From positions 124,001 through 188,000 of the forward strand of contig JAUILN010000020.1 in NCBI GenBank assembly GCA_030432695.1: a stretch of 64,000 nt of DNA, given 5' to 3'. Position 1 is the stretch's first letter. Each line of letters opens with the position of its first letter. Below are positions 1 through 8,860 of the stretch, piece after piece. The stretch is from a bacterium (GTDB taxonomy: Bacteria > Planctomycetota > UBA1135 > UBA2386). Under the pieces are notes generated by a model that did no database searches, had not been told where the DNA came from, and was given only the letters and a program-made list of their open reading frames with translations. The position numbers were made by a program, and so were the translations under genes.

Positions 1-468
1 CATGATCGCGTCGATCGCCGAGGTGCCGACCGAGTCGTCCTGCGACGAACGGAACAGCGCCAGGTTGCCGTCTTGCGCGTAGCACGGCGTGCCCTGGAAC
101 TGGAGATCGTCCGACATGCGTCCTGCGGCATGGATCATCAAGGCACCGCGCTGCGGGGACTCGGTCGAGTCCTGGTAGGGAGTCGCGCTCACGACTCCGG
201 CCATGGCCCGGTAGGCATTGATCCGGTGCAGCATGTCGGCCTTCATCTGCGCGTTCACGGTGCCCGGCTGGCACCCCGCAACGGCGCCGGTCCAGCCGTG
301 CTGGTCGTTGGTGCGGCTCGGCGCGAAGTGGTTCAGATAGAACGCGGTGACGGCTGCGCGGTCGGTCCGATCGACCGAGAGCTGGGCGCTGGCGGTGGTG
401 GCGCAGGCCAGGGCGGCCAGCAGCGCGATGGGGAGGGGGTGAAGAGTGGCTTGCGGCTGGGCGATCAT
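1..468 (-). CDS. CAP-domain-like secreted protein (3' end outside window)
   Basis: This is the first 156 codons of a minus-strand gene that runs off the left edge; it is absent from the ORF track because it has no stop in the window. The ATG at 468 gives a clear signal peptide (hydrophobic PIALLAALACATTASAQ), so the product is exported. The mature part contains MLHRINAYRAMAGV, which resembles the N-terminal helix of CAP/SCP-like domains (RxNxYRxxxGV), followed by a second helix with alanine and methionine residues. CAP proteins in bacteria are secreted and mostly of unknown activity. The C-terminal half, where the conserved CAP His/Glu residues would be checked, is not visible. It is divergent from the kinase gene at 767. 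Confidence 0.6.
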   Translation of the reverse strand, partial: MIAQPQATLHPLPIALLAALACATTASAQLSVDRTDRAAVTAFYLNHFAPSRTNDQHGWTGAVAGCQPGTVNAQMKADMLHRINAYRAMAGVVSATPYQDSTESPQRGALMIHAAGRMSDDLQFQGTPCYAQDGNLALFRSSQDDSVGTSAIDAIM

Positions 469-766
469 CGGTCGGGTCTCGTTTCCTCGGTGTGTCGAGA
501 GATCCGATCCACTCCGACGCGGAGTCTCGGATCCACGTCGGGGTCGGCGCCGTCTCGCGATGTGACTCACGCGTCCGTCCTCAAAATTCGCGCGCCGGAT
601 TCCCGCGACGCCCATTGCTCCGGATCGAGCGTGACCGCGAAGTCCGGACGACGCCTGCTCGTCACGACCCTCGGCTCACGCGACCCGCGTAGACTCGAGC
701 GGGCATCCGCGGCCGGCGGTCCGGTCCGCGGCCGCGACATGTCCTCGTCCGAAAGAGAACGACTCG
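469..766. other. Divergent intergenic region with a stem-loop/dyad
   Basis: This gap of about 300 bases lies between the divergent CAP-like gene and the TPR kinase. It must hold both promoters, but no convincing -35/-10 pair is visible. At 501-533 there is an inverted repeat with outer arms GATCCGA/TCGGATC and inner arms ACTCC/GGAGT. It could be an operator or a chance GC-rich fold. An AGAGAA stretch about 8 bases before the ATG at 767 is the likely ribosome binding site of the kinase. Confidence 0.4.
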
Positions 767-3691
767 ATGGATAGCAAGGATCGGGAAGACGAACTGGATC
801 GGATCCGCGCCGCGCGGCAGGACGTCGCGGGGCCCGGCGTCACCCCCGCGGCGGCCACCCCACGTGGCGAGGGGGTCGGGACTCGGATCGATCGCTACGT
901 GCTCCTCGACAAGCTGGGCGAGGGCGGCATGGGCACCGTCTGGCGGGCGCTCCAGGAGGAGCCGGTGCGACGCGAGGTGGCCCTGAAGGTCATCAAGCTG
1001 GGCATGGACACCGACGAGGTGCTCCGGCGGTTCGAGATCGAACGTCAGGCCCTGGCGCAGATGGACCATCCGCACATCGCGCGGGTCCTGGACGGCGGCT
1101 CGACGCCCGGCGGCCGCCCGTTCTTCGTGATGGAGTTGGTCGAGGGTGAGCCCATCACCGAGTTCTGCGACCGGTTGGGACTGTCGATCCCCGACCGTCT
1201 CGAGCTGTTCGCGAAGGTGTGCGGCGCGATCCAGCACGCGCACCAGAAGGGCGTCATCCACCGCGACGTGAAGCCCTCCAACGTCCTCGCCTCGCTGCAG
1301 GACGGCGTGCCGGTGCCCAAGGTCATCGACTTCGGCGTGGCCAAGGCGACGCAGGACGAGGTCGACCAACGGACCATTCTCACCGCGGCGGGCGGGATCC
1401 TCGGCACGCCGGACTACATGGCGCCGGAACAGGCCGAGCCGACGAGTGCCGGTGTCGATACCCGCGCCGATGTCTACTCGCTGGGCGTGCTGCTGTACGA
1501 GATGCTCGTCGGTCGTCCGCCGTTCGACGTCCGTGAACTGCTGCAGCGCGGGTATCAGGCAGTGCTCCGGGCGATCCGCGAAGAGACGCCGGTGCGCCCC
1601 TCCGCGAAGGCGTCGTCGCTGAGCGGGGAGGAGTCCTCGCTGGTGGCGCAGCAACGCGACGTCCGCCGCGAGCGACTCACCTCCACCCTGCGCGGCGATC
1701 TCGACTGGATCGTCATGAAGGCGCTCGAGAAGGACCGCGAACGGCGCTACGGCTCGGCCGCCGAGTTCGCCGACGACGTGGGGCGCTACCTGCGCGGCGA
1801 AGCCGTCCTGGCGACACCGCCGAGCGCCACCTACCTGCTGCGCAAGCTGGTGTCGCGCAACCGCGGACTGTTCACCGCGATCGCCGGGATGTTCGTCCTG
1901 CTGACGCTCGGCGTCGCGGGGACGACCTGGGGCTGGTACCAGAGCGAGGAGGCCCGGGAATCGGCGGCTCGTTCGGAGGACAAGGCGCTTCGCGAACTGA
2001 GCCGCGCCAACGAGGTCAAGGGCGTGATCTCGCGCATGCTGTACTCCGTCCGGGTCGACCATCAGAGCGGTGAAGACACCGCGTTGATGAAGCGCCTGAT
2101 CGACGAGACCGCGGCGGAGGTCCGCTCCGGCGATATCGAAGACGAGGCCGTCGCAGCCGAGCTGAACGCGATCCTCGGTGCCGCCTACGCCGGCATGGAT
2201 CATGTCGAGCTGGCGATCGGCCACTACGAGGAGAGCGTCGCTCACGGAGAGCGGAGTGGCATGTCCACGACCGACCAGGCGATCCGTGTCGCGCTCTCCC
2301 TCGGTGCCGCCTACTGCATCGGCGGACGCTACGACGCGGGCGAGGCGCTGATCCTGCAGACCCTGGCCCGTGCCGAGCGGGAGTTCGGTGAGGAATCGAT
2401 CCAGGCCTGGCGCGCTCGCCACTACCTCGCGGTGGCCCGCGTGGACGTGGGACGCATCGCCGAGGGCGAGGAAGATCTGGCGCGCAGTTGCGACGCCATG
2501 CTCGAACTGCTGGGGCCAGACGACCGGGAAGTGATCGAAGCGGCGAAGACCGTGGCGCAGATGCGTATCCGTCAGGGCAGATACGAGGAGGCGCTCCAGG
2601 CGTATCGGCGGGTCAGCGCGGGATACGAGGCGATCCTCGGCGCGGAACACGTCCGCACGATCAGTGCGAAGAACGGGATCGTCTCGTGTCTGCTGTCGCT
2701 GCGGCGGATCGACGAGGCCGAGGAGCTCGCGCGCGCCCTGCAGGAGATCGTCGAGCGCAAGCTGGATCCCGACACGTCGGTGAGCCTCGAGGTCCGCGGC
2801 AAGTTGATCGACGTGCTTCTGTCGGCTGGCGATCACAAGTTGCCGGAGGCCGAGGCCCTGGCGCAGGAGATGCTCGACATCACCACCGCCAGCTTCGGTG
2901 AGAACGACCCGATCCGACTGCGTCGTCTGTATGCCCTCGCCGACGTCGCGCAGCGCCGCCGCGACTTCCGCCGTGCCGACCAGCTGTTCGCCGAGCTCCT
3001 GCCGAAGGCTCGCGAGTTCCTGCCGGAGCGGAACCGGAACCTGCTTGGCCAGATGCTGAACCTCGCCGGGATGGTCAAGCAGTTCGTGAATCAGCGGGAG
3101 GACGCGGCGCAGCTCCTCGGGGAAGCCCTCGTCATCCAGGAGGAGACCCAAGGCCTCGAGCACTCGGACACGCTCGGCACGATGACGAATCTCGGCGGGC
3201 TTCACCTCGGCCTGGGAGATGCGGAGAAGGCCGAAGCGATCCTCACGCGGGCCCTCGAGATCGAGCGCCGCGCGCTCGGGGAGCGGCACCGGTTCACGCG
3301 GAACGCGATGACCGTGCTCGTCGACGCGCACCTGGCGCAGGGCGACCGCGACGCGGCGCGCGCGCAGCAGGCGGAGCTCCTCGAACTCGAGGTCCGCTTC
3401 GCCGAGGAGCCGGGTGCGGCGGCGGAGCAGGTGCACCGCGCGGTCTACAACCTGCTGTCCGGACCGATCCCCGAGCTGTTGGACCCGGACCGCGCCGTAG
3501 AGCTCTGCCAGGCCGCCGCCGAGCGCACCGAGCGAAAGGACCCGCAGATCCTGATGATGCTGGCCTCGTCGTACGAGCGGGCGGGCCAGCTCGCGAGCGC
3601 GATCACCGCGTTCGAGGAGACGGCGGCGCTGCTTCCCGAAGGGTCTCCGCCGCGCGCGCAGGTCGAGGCGAAGTTGCGCTCGATGCGTTGA
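767..3691 (+). CDS. Membrane-anchored Ser/Thr protein kinase with TPR sensor domain
   Basis: This is a Hanks-type kinase of 974 aa. The kinase domain spans about residues 43-320: glycine loop GEGGMG (51-56), VALK lysine (about 74), catalytic loop HRDVKPSN (about 165), DFG (about 188) and an activation segment ending GTPDYMAPEQ. A single transmembrane segment (LFTAIAGMFVLLTLGVAG, about 365-388) is followed by roughly 580 residues of TPR-like helix pairs, which would lie outside the cytoplasm. The kinase subfamily (motif KLGMDTDEVLRRFE) is common in Planctomycetota and Acidobacteriota. The substrate is unknown. The catalytic residues look intact. The gene stands alone, convergent with the small membrane protein downstream. 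Confidence 0.93.
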   Translation: MDSKDREDELDRIRAARQDVAGPGVTPAAATPRGEGVGTRIDRYVLLDKLGEGGMGTVWRALQEEPVRREVALKVIKLGMDTDEVLRRFEIERQALAQMDHPHIARVLDGGSTPGGRPFFVMELVEGEPITEFCDRLGLSIPDRLELFAKVCGAIQHAHQKGVIHRDVKPSNVLASLQDGVPVPKVIDFGVAKATQDEVDQRTILTAAGGILGTPDYMAPEQAEPTSAGVDTRADVYSLGVLLYEMLVGRPPFDVRELLQRGYQAVLRAIREETPVRPSAKASSLSGEESSLVAQQRDVRRERLTSTLRGDLDWIVMKALEKDRERRYGSAAEFADDVGRYLRGEAVLATPPSATYLLRKLVSRNRGLFTAIAGMFVLLTLGVAGTTWGWYQSEEARESAARSEDKALRELSRANEVKGVISRMLYSVRVDHQSGEDTALMKRLIDETAAEVRSGDIEDEAVAAELNAILGAAYAGMDHVELAIGHYEESVAHGERSGMSTTDQAIRVALSLGAAYCIGGRYDAGEALILQTLARAEREFGEESIQAWRARHYLAVARVDVGRIAEGEEDLARSCDAMLELLGPDDREVIEAAKTVAQMRIRQGRYEEALQAYRRVSAGYEAILGAEHVRTISAKNGIVSCLLSLRRIDEAEELARALQEIVERKLDPDTSVSLEVRGKLIDVLLSAGDHKLPEAEALAQEMLDITTASFGENDPIRLRRLYALADVAQRRRDFRRADQLFAELLPKAREFLPERNRNLLGQMLNLAGMVKQFVNQREDAAQLLGEALVIQEETQGLEHSDTLGTMTNLGGLHLGLGDAEKAEAILTRALEIERRALGERHRFTRNAMTVLVDAHLAQGDRDAARAQQAELLELEVRFAEEPGAAAEQVHRAVYNLLSGPIPELLDPDRAVELCQAAAERTERKDPQILMMLASSYERAGQLASAITAFEETAALLPEGSPPRAQVEAKLRSMR

Positions 3692-3714
3692 CGAGAGGGA
3701 CGGCCTTCGGGTCG

Positions 3715-4338
3715 CTACGCGAGTGGTCGAGCGCCGTGGATACGCGGCCGGTCCGTGGCTCGGAGCGCGTCCACGACCCGATCACGCACCCACTCCGCCT
3801 CGGCCGCGCGGTCGAGGTCGGGGAACAGCCGCCGCACCCTGCCGTCGCGGGTCCTCGCGACCACGCGGTGGATGTGGGTCTCGCCACTGCGCTGGGCGGC
3901 GTGGACGAGGTGGCGCGCCTCGACCGAAGCGACGTCGTCGCGCGGCAGTCGGGCCGAGCCCGGGAGTGGCAGCGGGCGGTAACGCAGGGCGACATCGTGC
4001 CGACCGACGGACAGCTCCGCCGTGTCGAGCATCTGCGCGAGGGAGCGCCAGGTCACCACCGCCGCGACCAGGCCGAGGATCGCCGGCACCGCCACCAGGC
4101 TCTGGAGCCCGTCGTCCGGGTCGGCCTGGGCGATCAGCCAGGTCGATACGCCGAACACGATCCAGACGAGTGCGGGCACCAAGGTGACCCCGAGGTCGCG
4201 GGGCGATCCCATCCGCGTCGCGATCAGCGTGCTCCCGTCCGGCGACCGCGTGACGCGGAAGCCCGGAGGCGTTCGCGGTACGTCGACCTGCCGGTCGTGC
4301 GCGGGGGCACTCAGGGTCGCTGTCGGTTCGTCGGTCAT
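3715..4338 (-). CDS. Small membrane protein of unknown function
   Basis: Predicted protein of 207 aa. Residues 48-95 form two adjacent hydrophobic segments (LVPALVWIVFGVSTWLIA and LVAVPAILGLVAAVVTW) with a short loop. A cytoplasmic C-terminal domain of about 110 aa follows, with a PH-like alternation of strands and a closing helix (AEAEWVRDRVVDAL). That architecture resembles bacterial two-TM proteins with a PH-like tail, but I do not recognise a named family. The gene lies 55 bases downstream of the GH3 stop on the same strand, so it could be the last gene of that operon. It ends tail-to-tail with the kinase. Confidence 0.7.
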   Translation of the reverse strand: MTDEPTATLSAPAHDRQVDVPRTPPGFRVTRSPDGSTLIATRMGSPRDLGVTLVPALVWIVFGVSTWLIAQADPDDGLQSLVAVPAILGLVAAVVTWRSLAQMLDTAELSVGRHDVALRYRPLPLPGSARLPRDDVASVEARHLVHAAQRSGETHIHRVVARTRDGRVRRLFPDLDRAAEAEWVRDRVVDALRATDRPRIHGARPLA

Positions 4339-4393
4339 GGCGGGCTCCGGTCTCCCAGACCTCGGCGGCCCGCCGCGACCGACTGGAGTCCGA

Positions 4394-5914
4394 TCAGGTG
4401 CGGCCCTGCAGGAACGCCACCAGATCCCGCTCCAGCTCGGGGTTCAGCACCCGCGGGACCTTGTTCTGGCCGCCGAACTTGCCGCGCGCGCGCATCCAGT
4501 CGTAGAAGGTCCCCTCGGCGAGCGGTTCGACCACCGGTGCGCGCAGGCCGTAGCTCCGGTGGGTGCCGTAGTCCTCGTTGCCCGCCTGGAGCGTGGCGTC
4601 GAGGACCTCGGCGAAGCGGGCCAGGTCGTCGGGGCGCTTCGCGAACTCGATGCGGTGGATGTGGCCGCCGTCGGCGTGCTCGGCGTCGGGGAACACCGCG
4701 GCCGAGGCATACTCGACCACCACCGCACCGGTCGCCTCCGACGCCGCGACGACCGCGCGGTCGAGTTCGCCACCGCTGATGTGCTCGCCGAAGGCGTTGA
4801 GGGTGTGCGTGACGCGGCCGGCGAAGACCATCCGCAGCGGGTCCTTCGAGGTGAAGCGGATCAGGTCGCCGACCTGGTACGAGAAGATCCCCGAGTCGGT
4901 GGTCAGCAGCACCGCGTAGTCGACGCCGGTCTCGACCTCGGCGAGCGGCACGCGGCGCGGGTTCTCGCTGCCGAGCTCGTCGTGCGGCACGCATTCGAAG
5001 AACACGCCCTGGTCGCTGAGCAGCAGCATGCCGGGGTCGGTGACGGTGTCCTGCACCGCCAGCATGCCGCCCTCCGAGGCGCTGTAGGTGTCGACGCAGC
5101 GGACCCGGTCGTCGCCGACCAGCTCCAGGAAGCGGTCGCGGTACGGCGCGAACGCCACGCCGCCGTGGACGAACAGCGCCAGGTTCGGCCAGACCTCGCG
5201 GAGCGTCGAGACCTTGCGGCCGCGGCGCTGCGCCTCGGCCAACACGTGCTCACCGAACAGCACGATCCAGCTCGGCACGCCGGAGAGCATCCGCACGTCG
5301 GCGTCGACGGTCTCCTTCGCGGCGACCTCGATCTTGCGCTCCCAGTTGCCCAGCGCGCGGGTCTCGGGCGAGGGCACGTGCCAGCGGCCGATCAGCTTCG
5401 GCACGTGCAGGGCCATGATCCCGGTGTTGTCGCCGATGAAGACCTCGCCGTGCTCGCGGAGCTGGGTGCAGCCGCCGAGGAACACCAGCTTGCCGCCGAA
5501 CACCTGCCGCGGGTCCTCGGCCAGGAACGGCACCATCGAATCGAAGCCGCCCTGCTTGTTGCCGCGGATGGTCTCGGCCGACACCGGCATGAACTTCTCG
5601 CCGGCGGTGGTGCCCGAGGTGATCGCCCAGTAGCGGATCAGGCCCGGCCAGCACACGTCGCGCTCGCCGGCGCGGGCGCGGTCCCACCAGGTCGCGGCCT
5701 GGGCGTAGTCGTGGATCGGCACGCGCGCCTGGTAGTCGGCGAGGGTGCGGATGCCGGCGAAGTCGTGGGCCTTGCCGAAGGCGGTGTCGCGGGCGCGGGC
5801 GACGATGCGCATGAGCTCGGCGTGCTGTGCGGCACGCGGGTCGCGCGCCAGCGCACGCAGACGGCGGAAGCGGCGGCGCGCCAGCAGGCGGGCGACTCCT
5901 CCGATCAGGCTCAC
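4394..5914 (-). CDS. GH3-family acyl-adenylating enzyme
   Basis: Predicted protein of 506 aa from a GTG start at 5914 whose bases overlap the GMC stop (GTGA). The longer ORF-track version is a shadow of the GMC gene. GH3 proteins belong to the ANL superfamily; plant members adenylate carboxylic acids and couple them to amino acids. Visible motifs are the phosphate-binding loop TSGTTAGEKFMPVS (about residue 98), YSASEGGMLAV, and FSYQVGDLIRF near the C-terminal domain. Bacterial GH3 substrates are mostly unknown. Its tight coupling to a GMC oxidoreductase suggests that the acid it activates is made by that enzyme, but this is inference. Confidence 0.85.
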   Translation of the reverse strand: MSLIGGVARLLARRRFRRLRALARDPRAAQHAELMRIVARARDTAFGKAHDFAGIRTLADYQARVPIHDYAQAATWWDRARAGERDVCWPGLIRYWAITSGTTAGEKFMPVSAETIRGNKQGGFDSMVPFLAEDPRQVFGGKLVFLGGCTQLREHGEVFIGDNTGIMALHVPKLIGRWHVPSPETRALGNWERKIEVAAKETVDADVRMLSGVPSWIVLFGEHVLAEAQRRGRKVSTLREVWPNLALFVHGGVAFAPYRDRFLELVGDDRVRCVDTYSASEGGMLAVQDTVTDPGMLLLSDQGVFFECVPHDELGSENPRRVPLAEVETGVDYAVLLTTDSGIFSYQVGDLIRFTSKDPLRMVFAGRVTHTLNAFGEHISGGELDRAVVAASEATGAVVVEYASAAVFPDAEHADGGHIHRIEFAKRPDDLARFAEVLDATLQAGNEDYGTHRSYGLRAPVVEPLAEGTFYDWMRARGKFGGQNKVPRVLNPELERDLVAFLQGRT

Positions 5915-7482
5915 GGCCGCACCTCCGCCGCGTCGGCCTGACGCAGCGACTTGCCGGCCTGGCGGGCCTCCCAGGCCGGGCCTTCGTCGATCGTCTCGGG
6001 CATCGTCAGTCCGCCGATCTTCTCCACCGCGAGGTCGGCCATCGCCATGATCGAGATCATCGGGTTCACCTCGATGCTGTGCGGGAACACGCTGGCGTCG
6101 ACCACGAACAGGTTGTCGAAGCCGTAGAGCCGGAAGTCGGGGTCGACCACGTCGCGGCCTGGATCGGTGCCCGCGCAGGCGCCGCCCTGCGGATGCGACG
6201 AGCCGAAGCCAGTCAGGCTCTTCTGGTCGACGATGCGGTTGCGGATCTCCGGGAGCTGGTCCTCGCTCTCGATCTCCACGTAGTCGGAGAACGGTGGCAT
6301 CACCTTCTTGGCGCCCGAGGCCAGGAACACCCGCGCCAGGAGTTCGAAGCCGCGGCGGAACTTCTCGAGGTCCTCTTCCCTGATCTTGAAGTCGATGTCC
6401 GCGCAGTTGAACAGCGGCTTCAGGAGGCGGTGGCCGAGGCTCAGGAACACCCGGCCATTGTTGGAGGTCGGCACCAGTACGCCGGCGGACGTCCGGTACG
6501 GGTAGCGCCCCATGTTGTCGTGGTGGCGGTCGTACCAGCCCGGCATGGTCAGCGCGAAGGAGGCCGGTGGGTTGTGGATCTGCTCGATCCCGAAGCCCTC
6601 CTCGAAGTGGTGCACGCACATCTGGTCGCCGTCGAAGCCCCAGACGGGCTCCTCGTACTCGGCGAAGCAGATCGCACCGCAGTTGAACGAGGTGCGGTAG
6701 CCGACCCGGTCGGTGGCGATCTTGTTGCGCAGCAGCAGCTCGGGCGTGTTGATCGCGCCGCCGCTGAGCACGAACCTCTCGGCGAAGATCCGGAAGGTCG
6801 AGCCGTCGCTGAGGTCGCGGCAGACCAGCGCCTTGACGTGCTGCTGGCCGTCCTTGCCCTTCTGTCGCTCGATGCGCACCGCCTCGGTGCGGGTCAGGAT
6901 CTCGCAGCCGCGGTCCCTGGCCATCGGCGACCAGGTGGTCGACGCGTCCATCTTGCGGCCGTACATGCAGCCGACGTTGCAGTAGCCGCAGCCGATGCAG
7001 TGCAGCATCGACTTGCGGAACTGGCCGGGCGTGAGGCCGAGCTTGCGCATGCCGTTCGCGATCACGCCGGTCGCCGGATTGTGGACCCGCTCGTCGAGCG
7101 TGGTGACGTTCATCACCGACTCGACCCGGCCGTAGGCCTCCTCCATCCGCTCGGCGGGCAGCTCGAAGCCGTGCTTGCCGAACGAGCGGCGCACGTGCTC
7201 GGGCATGCGGAAGCACACCGCATTGGTCAGCACCGTGGAGCCGCCGACGCATTGCCCCTGCAGCAGGAACATGTCGGCCTCGGTGTTGGTCTGCGAGCCA
7301 CCATCCTTGTAGATGGTCGAGATCATCTCGAGCTCGTCGTGACTCATGTCCTCGGGGCGCACCCAGGCACCCCGCTCGAGCATCACGACCTGCTCCCCGG
7401 CCCGCGCCAGGTGGAAGGCGACCACCGAGCCGCCGGCGCCGCTGCCGACCACGACGAAGCGGGTGTGGATGTCGGGTCTCAT
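5911..7482 (-). CDS. GMC-family FAD-dependent oxidoreductase
   Basis: Predicted protein of 523 aa. The start at 7482 places the FAD-binding motif VVVGSGAGGS at the N-terminus, as the family requires, and its ATG overlaps the upstream stop (ATGA). A Cys-rich stretch CIGCGYCNVGC lies near residue 164, as in the long-chain alcohol/sterol oxidase-like branch of GMC enzymes. The C-terminus carries SSHPQGG and IEVNPMISIMA, the usual GMC active-site histidine region and terminal motif. No signal peptide is seen, so it is cytoplasmic or membrane-associated. The likely reaction is oxidation of an alcohol, possibly of a lipid. The substrate cannot be read from the sequence. Confidence 0.9.
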   Translation of the reverse strand: MRPDIHTRFVVVGSGAGGSVVAFHLARAGEQVVMLERGAWVRPEDMSHDELEMISTIYKDGGSQTNTEADMFLLQGQCVGGSTVLTNAVCFRMPEHVRRSFGKHGFELPAERMEEAYGRVESVMNVTTLDERVHNPATGVIANGMRKLGLTPGQFRKSMLHCIGCGYCNVGCMYGRKMDASTTWSPMARDRGCEILTRTEAVRIERQKGKDGQQHVKALVCRDLSDGSTFRIFAERFVLSGGAINTPELLLRNKIATDRVGYRTSFNCGAICFAEYEEPVWGFDGDQMCVHHFEEGFGIEQIHNPPASFALTMPGWYDRHHDNMGRYPYRTSAGVLVPTSNNGRVFLSLGHRLLKPLFNCADIDFKIREEDLEKFRRGFELLARVFLASGAKKVMPPFSDYVEIESEDQLPEIRNRIVDQKSLTGFGSSHPQGGACAGTDPGRDVVDPDFRLYGFDNLFVVDASVFPHSIEVNPMISIMAMADLAVEKIGGLTMPETIDEGPAWEARQAGKSLRQADAAEVRP

Positions 7483-8078
7483 GAGCTCGCGCTCTCCTGC
7501 CGCGCCGCGAGTTCGGCCCGCAGCGCCTTGCGCTGGCCCATCGGCCGGAAGCCGGTCGCCGCCTCGTTCTCGGGCAGCGAGTAGTAGGCCAGGCGGAAGG
7601 CCTGGCGGCCGAGGCTGGTGATGCCGAACAGACCGCGGGTCGTCGCCATGTGGCGGTCGACGAAGTCGACGCGCGCCTCGTGGCTCATCCAGCGGAACGG
7701 CGGACGGAGCGTGAGCAGGGGCAGGATCTCCAGCGCCACGAACACCCCGAGCACCCGCCACATCCGCCACAAGGGCATCGAGCCGATGTAGCGGTCGACG
7801 CGGCGCGCGACCTCGACCCAACCGGCCCGGGGTTCGGGGCCGCGGACCAACACCGGCGAGGCGAGCGTGACGGTGCGGACCTGGAACGGGATCAGCACCT
7901 TGAACTCCGAACGCTTCAGCGCGCGGATCTGCAGCCACAGCCAGGTGCCCCACAGCGGCGAAAGCAACAGCAGGAAGGGCGCGGCCAACACCCCGACCAC
8001 CAGCAGCAGCGCGAGCCAGGTGTTGAGCGAGACGTTGCGCGGTGGGCGGGGCGTGCGCGGTGACCGGTCGTCCGGCAT
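7479..8078 (-). CDS. Membrane protein in the GMC/GH3 operon
   Basis: Predicted protein of 199 aa. The start at 8078 (MPDDRSPRT) shares one base with the stop of the methyltransferase gene (TGATG). Its own stop overlaps the GMC start. A long hydrophobic region (TWLALLLVVGVLAAPFLLLLS) is followed by a second weaker segment (VLGVFVALEILPLLTL). The rest is basic and soluble-looking. I do not recognise a family. Its position between a lipid-type methyltransferase and a membrane-linked oxidoreductase suggests that it anchors or supports these enzymes at the membrane. Confidence 0.8.
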   Translation of the reverse strand: MPDDRSPRTPRPPRNVSLNTWLALLLVVGVLAAPFLLLLSPLWGTWLWLQIRALKRSEFKVLIPFQVRTVTLASPVLVRGPEPRAGWVEVARRVDRYIGSMPLWRMWRVLGVFVALEILPLLTLRPPFRWMSHEARVDFVDRHMATTRGLFGITSLGRQAFRLAYYSLPENEAATGFRPMGQRKALRAELAARQESASS

Positions 8079-8656
8079 CAGGCCGTTCCGCAGTAGACGA
8101 AGGCCGGTGGCACGTTCCAGAACACCGGCCGGCTCAGCTCGAACGACTGGAACAGCGACTTCATCTGGCGGCGCAGCGCGGTCGCGCCGGGCGACACGTA
8201 GTAGTGCACGTAGCTGAACTGCCGGAACACCCCGCCCGGCGCCAGTGCCGCATTGGTCTCGGCGACGATGCGGTCGCGGACCTCGGCGGGCATCGCGGCG
8301 AGCGGCAGCCCCGAGACGATCGCCTTCGGCGCCTTCAGCCGGTGTTCGGCCAGGTGCCTCGCGACGTCCTCGGCCGAGCCCTCGACGAAGGTCAGGTTCG
8401 GATAGTCGGCGCGCAGGGTCTCGAGGAACGCCGGGTTGCGCTCGATGCCGAGGTAGTTGACCCCCTGCTGCGTGAGCTCGGCCAGCAGCCGGGTGAAGGA
8501 ACCCGTGCCCGGCCCGTACTCCACCACCGTGTCGCCGGCCACGAACTCGACGCCGTCGATCATCATCCGGGCCAGCGCGCGCGAACTCGGCGCGACGGCC
8601 GCGACGCCCGCGGGGTTCTTGATGAACTCGCTGAGGAAGAACAGGGTTCTGGCCAT
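8078..8656 (-). CDS. Class I SAM methyltransferase, phospholipid N-methyltransferase-like
   Basis: Predicted protein of 192 aa. The N-terminus FFLSEFIKNPAGVAAVAPSSR matches the opening of the phospholipid N-methyltransferase/PmtA-like group (FFxxFxKxPxxxGAxxPSSR). The SAM-binding glycine motif VVEYGPGTGSF is at about residues 43-53, and the acidic residue ending strand 2 is in GIERNP. The family converts phosphatidylethanolamine to methylated forms at the inner membrane face, but related proteins have other substrates. It is the first gene of a four-gene operon whose members all overlap, so translational coupling is likely. Confidence 0.82.
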   Translation of the reverse strand: MARTLFFLSEFIKNPAGVAAVAPSSRALARMMIDGVEFVAGDTVVEYGPGTGSFTRLLAELTQQGVNYLGIERNPAFLETLRADYPNLTFVEGSAEDVARHLAEHRLKAPKAIVSGLPLAAMPAEVRDRIVAETNAALAPGGVFRQFSYVHYYVSPGATALRRQMKSLFQSFELSRPVFWNVPPAFVYCGTA

Positions 8657-8860
8657 GGCTTCGTCGGGTCGGAGGGCCGTGGTCGGGCGGGCTCCCGGCC
8701 GGTTGATCCGCTCGCTCGGACGCGTGTTTACTGCAAGGCTCCGCCGATGGGGAGCGAGGAACCGCCGCGGTTGCGCACGGCGGAGCGCCTTGGAGGCGGA
8801 GGGGCTCCGACAACGGGTGCTGGGGCGAGGATTTCCGGAGGGTCTCGCCTTCTCGGCAGC

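Noticed and set aside
662-3436. 924-aa ORF antisense to the TPR kinase
   Set aside because: The kinase frame has all catalytic motifs; the antisense frame has none.
4394-7252. 952-aa minus-strand ORF
   Set aside because: The N-terminal part is a shadow of the GMC oxidoreductase gene; the GH3 protein begins at the GTG at 5914.
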